In this document: positions 34,722-44,329 of the stretch, piece after piece | How the letters are laid out: each line of letters starts with the position of its first letter | How positions within the stretch are numbered: position 1 is the first letter of the stretch | Source of the DNA: Erythroxylum novogranatense | Lineage: Eukaryota; Streptophyta; Magnoliopsida; Malpighiales; Erythroxylaceae | Assembly: GCA_029891385.1 (NCBI GenBank) | Contig: CM057224.1 | Coordinates: 7,192,001 to 7,256,000, forward strand | Direction: 5' to 3' | DNA length: 64,000 nucleotides | Notes under the pieces: generated by a model | The model's input: only the letters and a program-made list of their open reading frames with translations | Databases searched by the model: none | What the model was told of the DNA's origin: nothing | Position numbers and translations under genes: made by a program

Positions 34722-35464
34722 ATACGATACGCCTACAGAAGACATTCCTTGGTATCCTTGAGTGTTTGGTTAGTATTGTTGAATCGCCAGCTATTAAGAT
34801 CTTTGAGTTCTTTTATTACTTTCATTTTTCTCATGCATTTGAAAGCCTTAATTCAATCTACTTCAATTCCCTACGAATACGTTGTCCTTAAATTCTGGTT
34901 GACAACATGATTAAAGAATCTGAATGAAGTTATTCTAATATTTGAAGATGCTAACATGGAAATTTCTGTTGAGGAGTTATTTTACAAATTGAAATTTCAT
35001 AACCATCACCATCTTCAACTCTCCCTTTTCAAAATAACTGGGTTAATTTCTAGCTTGCTCTTTTCAATATCATTGTTAAACATATTCAGTCTTTATCAGG
35101 TTCTCAACAGCTTTCTCCTTCCAATGTCACATGGTCATAACTTCATTTTAGCAACATTAAAATGCATGACATTTTGGTTGGAATGATCTGATTACCGAGG
35201 ACAATTGGTCCCGGAATTTTTAGCTCATCCTAGTTCGTACCTCCATTCAATATAGCTTAGAGGGTTAGTGGGTAAGCAGAAACTCATCCATCAGAAGGAA
35301 AGTTGTTAAAATAAGCAACTTCAGTACATTATGAAGGTCGGAAATAGACAGTATAGGACAGAAAATATGGAAGAAGCAAGTAATGGAGATTTACTTGGAT
35401 TATGTAGTTACAGAATAGGAGTTCTCCACACTATTTATAGAAAATAAGACTCCCCAGTTGACAT

Positions 35465-36115
35465 TTACGCCTTCATGATAAGTTCGTCCATTGCCTGGAA
35501 GTTCTTCACCACAAAATCTTTAATGGCGTGCGGTGCAGCACTGTCTTCGCTTGCCTTTTCATATTCACAGCTCCATTTCACCAAGCAACCATCTTCCTTT
35601 GGGCCAACAACAATGTGGCCCTTGAAAGTCTTGTAGTATTTCTGGAGATCACCATCAATAAAACTGTAATCGACTACCCTGTTTGTTTCATCTACGAAGT
35701 CAATCCTCTGCTTTAATACATGAAGTGGAGAACCTGGAATGGAAAAACAACTCACTTCTGTGTAGAACTCACCCTAGAACAATATAATCAACTATCAATT
35801 TCCAGGAAACCATTAAATCATGAAGTTTTGAAGTTATTAAGTCGTGTTGGTAGCATTTGTAATCATAAATACTATGGTACCATAACTGATAAAACACCTA
35901 AATCAAAAAGTTAATGTAAGGCTCCTACCTTCAGAGTATGTTAAGAGGCGAACAGAGCCAACAGCCTTCCCATCACCTTCAAGTACTTCAATGCTCTTGT
36001 ATGTTTCAGGAAAAGCCTTTGGGTATATAGTTGTGGAGTCCCTAATCCATCGCCAGAACTTATCTGCGGAAGACTTGATTTCAACTTCAACATCAAGCTT
36101 TCCACTGCAAGCCAT
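35465..36115 (-). CDS. MLP-like protein 2 (Bet v 1 superfamily), two exons
   Basis: Exon 1 is 36115-35929 and exon 2 is 35733-35465, with a 195-bp GT-AG intron at the same position as gene 1. The product is 151 residues with start MACSGKLDVEVEI. An in-frame upstream ATG at 36154 would add 13 residues not seen in gene 1, so the inner ATG is chosen. By hand count it differs from gene 1 at about 15 positions plus one deleted Val (SPLVHV against SPLHV), roughly 90% identity. Changes include Gln22Arg and Cys23Trp near the cavity entrance. The frame is intact. The 5' flank is altered by a 0.6-kb insertion starting 50 bases upstream of the ATG, so expression may differ. Ligand and role are unknown beyond the family's small-molecule binding. 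Confidence 0.9.
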
Positions 36116-36165
36116 TTGGGTAGTGCAGAAAGACGCAAAAGAGTACCAAGTCATAAGAAGGATGA

Positions 36166-36779
36166 TTGCGATAAGTTATCTTTTGACCAAGTCCAACCTC
36201 ATCAGCTGCATGATCTTGAGCACGTCTCCATTTTGGTTTGATGCCGGCTTGAAGAATTCTTGGTCCACCAGGGGCCGTCAACATCGTCCTCATCGGACAA
36301 AGTGTTTTTTCCTTTATCATGAGGCCCTTTGCTTGCTTCCTCATGTTGGGTGTTACTAACTTGTGCTTTAAGTACAGCGATATCAGCTGCCATAGATTAG
36401 TCTAATTTAGCGACAATAGATGAAAGTTGGTTGGTGATGGGATCAGTGTTTGGGTTTACAGGTAGATTTGGGGGATCATTATGGGAAGCGGTAGATCGGT
36501 TGGTGACTATGATGGATCGTTAGTTTTGATAGTACAATGATAAGTACCAAAAACAAAATATGAAAGATTAGCTAATTGAAATGAGAAATTGTAAAAAGAA
36601 TGATGTACAAGAATCTCAAAACAAATTCTCTAAATAAAATAGTTTGTATGGAGAGGACAAGGCTTCAATTACAAATGATAATAAATATTTTCTATGCCAA
36701 ACAAATAAATCCTAAACAAATATATACTAGACAAATATAAACAAATCTAAAACAAGTGCGCAAGGGTGGTTTCTTATTA
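36166..36779 (-). mobile_element. 0.6-kb insertion upstream of MLP gene 2 with gag-like remnant
   Basis: Copy 1 is continuous here (AAGGATGACTTCAGATGCC near 31064). Copy 2 has 614 extra bases between two copies of AAGGATGA (36158-36165 and 36780-36787), an 8-bp duplication. On the minus strand the inner half reads a short segment with NTDPITNQLSSIV, MAADIAVLKAQVS and an acidic tract. This layout resembles the N-terminus of some plant gypsy gag proteins (low confidence). No terminal inverted repeats were found. Confidence 0.6.
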
Positions 36780-37444
36780 AAGGATGACTTCAGCTGCATG
36801 CTAGAGATCTTGGCATATGCACAATAGCGAAGCAAATTCACCTGCGACTTTATTAACCATTACCGTTATGATCATGCACAATAGTGAAGCAATCACTATC
36901 ACAAAGTAATCTCATACGAATGTTTTACAGCATAATTAAAGCCTCTTGTCCAAGCATTTATTTGGTGTAAAAACAAAAGGAAAGAAAAACCTTCGAATGC
37001 ACACGTCTATTAAAACATCTCATCATCATCTTCTTATTTTTGGTGCGAAATGAAGATGTAATAATATACAATCTTACCTTTACTTAATAGAGAGATTATT
37101 TTTTAGACCCACATGCAAGTTTATTAAAACATTTATAAATTAATAATATTAGGAAAAAAGATATTTATTAACAGAGCATAAGTTCAATCTATTAACTCAA
37201 ATTAAGACCATGTTACCAGAATTATTAATTAAGCTAATATTAATTTATAGAGATTTTAATAATATTCAAAATCATGAATTTAGCTTGTTTTTACAATAGC
37301 ACGGTATGTGTTGGCACCAATAAATTTATGAACTAATTTGCAGTTACAGTCTTCCAGGGTCACCTAGTATAAGAAAAAAGTATAGAAACTTAGGTAGGTG
37401 ATTTGCTCCACATGATCATCAACAGTTGAGATCTATTTAAGGAT

Positions 37445-38250
37445 CATTTTTTACTCAGAAGTTCGTGATTATGGGATGGCCTTAAATTCAACCTTTGATG
37501 TCATTGACAACAAGCAAGCTTTACAACTTGCTTCATATGAAAATAATATTTTATGATTATTTTGTATATTATGAATACATTAATTACATACAGCAACAAT
37601 GAAGACCTTAAATGGCCACTCATCCATTAAAGTTGTCGGTTGCCTCCAACGTCTATATCTACCACATACGTGAAGGTCTGCAATAATTTCGTCTCAATTA
37701 TACTAATACATAAGTTGACAATTAGCACCCACCAAAAATCTTTACAGTCGTGTCAAACGCTGGAGTAAATAAGGTTTTAAAACTTTAAAGGGACAGGATC
37801 AGAGCTTCCACTTTGGGTGGATATTAGCATGCAACCGGGACCGCTCCTATATTTTATAGACTCGGAAAACCCCCCCGGCCCCGCCCCCTATTTTAACTTA
37901 TTATGAGCTCTTATAAAGAATAAAAAAATATAAGCATTTTTTTTTGTTTTTTATAAGATAAAGAGTAAGAGCTATTTTGTTATATTTTATTTTTTATAAG
38001 GATAAAAATAGCTTTATTTTATTATTCATGAGAATAGGTCCTAGGCGGGTGCTCTGACTGCCCTTGCCCAGGGCTAGACCTGCATGCAATATTCACATTT
38101 ATATTATAATAGGAAAATGTTTGTTGAAATCAACAAATGTCATTACCTTAATTAGGATAATTCTTGAACGTAATCCATAATTTTAAGTCTGTGTCTTAAT
38201 TAGGATAATTTTTTGAACGTGATCTATAATTTTTAAGTTTGTGTCATCTT
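37445..38250. other. copy-2-specific segment with GC-rich island
   Basis: Copy 1 passes directly from AAGGATCATT to GATAAGATTATGG (31785-31805). Copy 2 has about 800 extra bases between these strings. Inside is an island at 37787-38095 with CCCCCCCGGCCCCGCCCCC flanked by an A/T-rich core, and a direct repeat of about 50 bp (AATTAGGATAATT...GAACGT) near 38150-38240. No coding sequence is recognised. It may be a non-autonomous transposon, but no duplication or termini could be set. Confidence 0.4.
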
Positions 38251-38665
38251 GAATATTGATAAGATTTTGGCTTATCATCTTGAATTTATGTTATAAGGCT
38301 TTGCAACAAAAACATTATGGTAAAAAGAAAAACAGGACAAAAGATAATTATCATCCCTCACGATGAATTTGGGTATTATTCTGATTTAAATAATGAGAAA
38401 TAAAAATTTAAAATCAACTATATATAATAATCATGTTTAAGATATAGTAAAAGGTAATCCATTAGTTGTTAAGTCAAAGAAAGTTCGATCATATATCTTG
38501 AGATAGGTTTCATTTGATTATTGTGTTAACACTTATCTTAACGATGTCTTTGGCATTAATGAGCTCCCTAATTTAAGAGAATGTGTTTTACATAAATCTT
38601 GTATGTCATTTTGTTCATTTTAATGTATTTTTATTTCTTCCTCCAAATTCAAGTCTAAAGATTGC
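38250..38665 (-). mobile_element. decayed LINE ORF2 in copy 2, part 1
   Basis: Homologous to 31795-32210 of copy 1. It is interrupted at 38670 by the SIRE element and continues at 48238. Confidence 0.5.
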
Positions 38666-38670
38666 ATAGT

Positions 38671-39641
38671 TGTTAAGTCAAACCGGACTTCACGTATTAA
38701 ATAATTTTGATAATAAACAAAGAGAAATATACGAAAGAAAAGGGATTTAAGAAAAGGCATTTAAAGAAAAGCGATTTAAACAAAAGCGTATTTTAAGAAA
38801 AGCGGACGGAAGAAAAATGATTTAAACAAAAAGCGCACGGAAGAAAAAAAAAAATGATTTAAACAAAAAGAGATTTTAAGAAAAGGCATTTAAAGAAAAG
38901 CAGATTTAAACAAAAAGCGATTTAAAGAAAAGCAAACGATACAAAAATGTATTTAAGCTTTACGAAGACAAAAAGCGAGCATTTATACGAAAATAAGACT
39001 AAGAAAGAAACATCAATTTAAGACGGTTCATGAGCTAAACCGAATAACCGTTTCTTTAAAGATTCAAGAAGATAGTCAAGAAAGTTGAAGTTCACTATAA
39101 ATAAGAGTCGAGATTGAAGAAGAAATAACTTTTGGCAAAAGTGAATGAAACTCGTATTCAATATCATCTATCTCGAGAAAAAAATTGCAAACTATTTTCG
39201 AGTGTATATGTGAAGAGCAACTCTTTGTAAAAGCTCTTTATCGCTTTTCATTTTGAAAAAGTGCTTCTGAGATAACTCAAGAGGCTAAGAGTAAAGAATA
39301 CTTTTGTTAAGAGACACAAGAGGCTCGGTCTAAAGAATACTTGTAAGCAGTTTGGAGATAGTGAAAATCTCGGAAGAATATCGAGGATCGGACGTAGCCC
39401 ACGGTTTGGGGTGAACCAGATAAAATTTCTGTGTTTTCTCTCTAACTCTTACTTTTCTTAAATCGTAGTTTTCATTATTAACAAAGTTTTTCAAACTAGT
39501 TAAGAATTGATTTACGATAAGTTTTCGAAAGAACAAGCAATTGTTATCAAGGGATTAAAGAAAAGTTTATCACAATTCAACCCCCTTCTTGTGTATCTTG
39601 GTCATATTATTACTCAATATATTAACGTGTGATTTACTTCA
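38671..39641 (+). repeat. SIRE element 5' LTR
   Basis: 971 bp. The first third (38735-38960) is a purine-rich array of short degenerate units built on AAAGAAAAGCGATTTAAACA. A TATAAATA box occurs at 39096-39103, so transcription would begin about 30 bases later. Confidence 0.88.
39096..39103 (+). promoter_or_regulatory. LTR promoter TATA box
   Basis: CACTATAAATAAGAGTCG; the same TATAAATA string is conserved in the 3' LTR at 47680-47687. Confidence 0.6.
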
Positions 39642-39643
39642 AT

Positions 39644-39655
39644 TGGTATCGAGCA
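39644..39655 (+). other. initiator-Met PBS, one base short
   Basis: TGGTATCGAGCA begins two bases inside the LTR. The canonical site is TGGTATCAGAGC; the A of CAG is missing here. Confidence 0.75.
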
Positions 39656-39697
39656 AGGTGTTCAAGAATCACTCTAATAAAGTGTGAACTAAAGAAA

Positions 39698-41090
39698 ATG
39701 GTGGAATCACACACGATATTGCGGAAGGAGCCTCGGTCACGGACCTCCAAAGATTCAATGGTGAAGACTACCACTATTGGAAGGATCGGATGAGATTGTT
39801 TATCGAGTCTACTCACATTGAACTTTGGGACATCATCGAGAATGGACCTTACACACTGAAGATGATGATAAAATCCAATTCCACAAGAAAGATGGACGGT
39901 TGAGCGTAAAGCAAGATTTCAACTAAACTCCAAAGCGAAATTTTCTTGAGTTGTGCATTGAAAGCGAAGCGAGTATGACAAAGTGCATGGATGCGATCAT
40001 CGCCAAAGAAATGTGGGATACATTATCAATTGCACATGAAGGAACAAATCAAGTGAAGGAGTCCAAGATAAGTATTTTGGTGCATCGAGACGAGTTATTC
40101 AAGATGAAAGAAGAAGAGACCATTGATCAAATGTTTGGAAGATTCCAAACAATTGTTAATGGGCTAAAAGCTCTTGGAAGAACGTATAACGATCAAGACC
40201 ATGTTCGAAAGATTTTGAGAGTCCGCCCAAAAGATGGAGACCCAAAGTAGCTCACTGACAAGAAGCCAAAGACCTAAGCGTCATCAAGCTTGATGAATTG
40301 CTTGGATCGTTGAAGATACACAAGTAGAGCTTGATGCGAAGATAAGCCCAAAAGGAGAAGTCCATAGCGCCAAAGCAAGTCAAAAGAATCACAAAATCCG
40401 AAGAAGAAAACAAAAGGAATACATCAAAGGCGTTAAAATTGAAGAAGCAAAGGATGATGATTTCAAGAAGTCGAATCAATCAAGTGATGAAGACGATGAG
40501 CTATCTTTCATTTCAAGAAAGATAAGAAGAATGTGGAAAAAGAAGTCCAAAGGAAATTCAACATTTAGAAGGAACAGCGGCAAAGACGATGAAAAAGTCG
40601 ATAAAGCATCCATTACCTGTTATGAATGCAAGAAGCCAGGACATTACAAGTCCGAGTGTCCAATGTTGAAAAGACAACCCAGAAGGAGTAGAGATAACAA
40701 GAAAAGCATGATGGCAACGTGGGAAGATCTGGATTCATCAGAATCAGATACAAGTTCACAAGCGTCGAACATGCTAACATATGTCCGTAGTGAAGAAGAA
40801 AGTGACGAGGAGGTAACTTCCACTATAATGATATACAAGATGCATATTCGTAATTGTTAGAGGATTCTCATGCTATTCGAAACAAAGATAAGCCGTTGAA
40901 GAAGAAATATGTAGAAAACCTCAAACATACTTATGAGATAGAGAGTGAGAATATAAGTTTGAGAAAGCAAGTTGAGGAATTGAATAACAACAAAGTTGTA
41001 GATAGATCTCAAGAGATTAATCAATTGAAACCGAGAACTAATAATCTCTCAATTGATCTAGCTAAATTTCTGATAGTACAAAAAGATGAA
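39698..41090 (+). pseudogene. SIRE gag (UBN2 and zinc knuckle)
   Basis: The ATG at 39698 follows the PBS by about 45 bases. Fragments in several frames give the gag order. RFNGEDYHYWKDRMRLF lies near 39750. A UBN2 block at 39951-40250 includes MWDTLSIAHEGTNQVKESK and GRFQTIVNGLKALG. A CCHC knuckle, CYECKKPGHYKSEC, lies at 40618-40659, followed by MMATWEDLDSSESDTSS. Gag would package the RNA. A coiled-coil-rich stretch continues to about 41090. Frameshifts occur near 39720, 39940, 40250 and 40450. Confidence 0.8.
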
Positions 41091-41362
41091 TGAAATGATA
41101 GGAGAATCTGAGACATCCGAGGATAAAACTGGATTAGGGTTTACTAAAATAAGCCCCAAAGATTACGTAGTAAAATCGGTTGCTCAAAAATTAAGAAAAG
41201 ATATCAATCGATTTTCGAAAGGTCATCAACATTATCATTCTACACATCATTATCATTCATTACATCGTACTAACCCTAAAGGACCCAAGAGAATCTGGGT
41301 ACCTAAAAATAAAATAATATCTCCCACAGAAATCCTTCGTTGGAAGAACCAGCAAGCACCAT

Positions 41363-42640
41363 TGGTATATGGACAGTGGATGCTCGCGTCACATGACGGG
41401 AAACAAGTTTATGTTCCTAGATCTTTAGTACAAGAAAGGAGGATCAGTAACTTTTGGAGACAACCAACAAGGAAAGATAATCGGGTTTGGTAAGATTGGT
41501 AAGAATTCTCATGCATGCATTAATAACGTACTACTAGTTGATGGTTTAAAGCATAACTTGATAAGTATTAGTCAATTATGTGATTATGGTTTTGAAGTTT
41601 CTTTTAATCAAAAATTTTGTGAAGTCAGAAACAAAGATGGTTCCATCTTCTTTTCAGCCAAAAGACGAAACAATCTTTATAAAATTGATTTAGACGTTTT
41701 TCAGTCTCAAAATATTTCATGTTTTTTATCTACTGAAGATGAAAGACTGATCTGGCATAAAAAACTAGGTCATGTCGGTTTTAAACATATTTCAAAACTT
41801 TTGAAACATGATTTGGTAAAAGGTTTGCCACAAATTCGCTTTTGACAAAGATTTCTTTTGTGAAAGTTGTCGAAAAGGAAACAAGTTAAAACCTCTTTCT
41901 CTTCAAAACATTTCATAACTTCTTCTAGACCACTTGAGTTGTTACATATGGACTTATTTGGTCCAACAAGAACAATAAGTCTTGGTGGAAAGAAGTATGG
42001 ACTTGTGATTGTTGATGATTTTACAAGGTTTTGTTGGATACTTTTCTATCACATAAAGATGAGTCTTTCAAGTATTTTAGAAACCTTTCCATGAGATTAC
42101 AAAATGAAAGAGGAATGTCTATAGCAAGCATAAGGAGTGATCATGGAGGAGAATTTGAAAATGAGAAGTTCGAGTATTCTGCGAAGAAAAGGAATTTTCA
42201 TAACTTCTCCCCCAAGGACTCCACATGAGAATGGAGTTGTTGAGAGGAAGAATAGGACGATTCAAGAGATGGCAAGAACAATGTCATGCGAGATGAATCT
42301 TCCTAAATACTTCAAGCGAAGCTATCAATACAAGATGCTACATTCGAATAGAGTCTTTCTGCGACCAATCTTCAAGAAAACTCCTATGAGTTGTGGAATG
42401 GAAGGAGACCAAACATTTCTTATTTCCATCCTTTTGGCTGCAAGTGCACTTTTCTCAACACAAAGGAAGCTCTGGACAAATTTGATGCGAAGAAACTTTC
42501 AGAATTTTCTAGGCTATTCTCTCACTTCAAAGGTATTTAGAGTCTTCAACCTCACCTCAAAGATCCTGAAGAAACTATTCACGTTAAGTTCGATGATAGC
42601 TCTCAACCCAATAAGGAAGAGGAATCAAGATAATGTCACA
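41363..42640 (+). pseudogene. SIRE protease and integrase
   Basis: The aspartic protease site reads WYMDSGCSRHMTGN, with the DSG triad at 41372-41380 intact, followed by a stop. GSVTFGDNQQGKIIGFG and ISISQLCDYGFEVSF follow. The gag-pre-integrase zinc region has WHKKLGH at 41753. Integrase core motifs include ELLHMDLFGPTRT, IRSDHGGEFEN and GVVERKNRTIQEMARTM, so the D, D and E positions are present but distributed over shifted frames. Integrase would insert the cDNA and leave the 5-bp duplication. Confidence 0.82.
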
Positions 42641-42737
42641 TAAAGGTGCCTTGACGCAGTTGTAAGGAAGTATCTTCATCGGGAACACTTCATGATGAAA
42701 AGACAGATATCTCTAAGAATTTTGAGTTAAAGAAAGA

Positions 42738-44320
42738 TTGGAGATACAAAGCTCTTATCCTAAAGAGTCAATTATCGGAGAAACCTCAGAAGGTGTAAGA
42801 ACAAGGTCCAAGTTCAGAAGAGAAGCCAACGTGGCATTTATATCTGAAGTAGAACCTAAAAAGATTGATGAAGCTCTAAAAGATGAAGCATGGATATTAG
42901 CTATGCAAGAGGAGTTGAATCAATTCAGTAGGAATAAAGTCTGGTCCTTAGTTCCTAAACCTGAAAAGAAATCCATTATTGGTACTAGATGGATATTCAA
43001 GAATAAGCTAGACGAATCAGGAAAAGTAAGTCGCAATAAGGCAAGATTAGTAGCACAAGGCTATAATCAGAGGAAGGAATAGACTATAATGAGACATATG
43101 CTCCAAGAGCAAGACTTGAAGCAATAAGGATCCGCTTGCATATGCCGTTTGCCATGACATAAAGCTTTTTCAGATAGATGTAAAAGTGCATTTCGAATGG
43201 CTTTATAGATGAAGAAGTCTATGTCAAGCAACCTCCTGGATTTGAGGATATAAAGTATCCAGATCATGTCTACAGACTTCATAAAGCCTTATATGGATCA
43301 AACAGCTCCTAGAGCATGGTATGATCGTCGAGCTCATTTCTTATTGAAAATGGATTTACTAGAGGTAAAGTTGACAAAACTCTTTTAGGAAGAACTTGTA
43401 TAATGATTTTATTATTGTGCAAATCTATGTTGATGATATTATTTTGGTGCCACCTCAAAAAAAGTTATGCATAAGCTTTGAAAATATGATGAAAATGAAT
43501 TTGAGATGAGCATGATGGGTGAGTTAAAATTCTTTCTTGGATTGCAAGTAAAGCAAATTAAGGATAAGATTTTATCCATCAACAAAATATGTCAAAGAAT
43601 TGTTGTCTAAATTTGATATGTGCAAGTGTTAAAAGTATGTTCACACCGATGCATCCTTCAAACTTGTTGTCGAAAGACGAAAGTGGTAAGAAGGTGGATC
43701 AAACCCTATTTAGAGGATGATTGGTTCTTTGCTTTATCTTACAAAGCAAGTAGACCGACATTCTATTAGGTGTATGCTTGTGTGCAAGGTTTCAGTCGAT
43801 CCTAGAGAATCTCATTACATAGTCAGAAACGAATTTTGAGATATCTCGCAGTACTACCGATCTTTGCTTAATGTATGAGAAAGGTAAAGATTTCAGGTTG
43901 AATGGATATTGCGATGCGGACTATGCCGTGATAGGATTGAAAGGAAGAGCACGAGTGGTGGTTGTCACTACCTTGGACCAAACTCGTGTCATGGTCAAGC
44001 AAGAGACAAAGCTCGATTGCATTATCAACCAGAAGTGAATATATGTCCGCCGCAAGTTGTTGTTCACAATTATTGTGGATCAAGTATCAATTGGAGGACT
44101 ACTCAATACAAGAGGAAGAGATTCCAATATATCGCGACAACACCAAGCGCCATCGACTTGTCAAAGAATCCAATTCAACATTCAAGGGTGAAGCACATTG
44201 AAGTTAGACATCATTTCTTGAGAGATTACGCTCGGAAGAAAGTTGTCGATCTACAATTCGTGGAAACGAAATTTCAGTGGGCGATATCTTCACAAAACCA
44301 CTAAGTGAAGATCGCTTAAA
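42738..44320 (+). pseudogene. SIRE reverse transcriptase and RNase H
   Basis: The RT opens with EALKDEAWILAMQEELNQF and RWIFKNKLDESGKV in one frame (42738-43082). The catalytic YVDDI appears near 43425-43440 in another. RNase H is recognisable as GYCDADYA near 43905 and a terminal DIFTKPLSEDRLK near 44280. There are at least five frame breaks, so no functional enzyme can be made as read. Confidence 0.8.
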
Positions 44321-44329
44321 GAAATCGAC

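Larger units (their letters stand above)
29950..35035. repeat. tandem duplication, copy 1 (MLP unit)
   Basis: Homologous blocks with copy 2 occur in the same order: 29950-30400 with 35080-35465, the MLP gene, 31070-31370 with 36780-36995, 31640-33690 with 37300-38665 plus 48238-49715, and 34850-35035 with 49825-49995. The copy 1/copy 2 boundary falls near 35035, where the terminal TTTCAAAATAA string also seen at 49990 ends. Confidence 0.78.

Noticed and set aside
36116..36154. Extended N-terminus of MLP gene 2
   Set aside because: The 13 extra residues are absent from gene 1 and from the family's usual start; the inner ATG gives 151 residues, the expected length.
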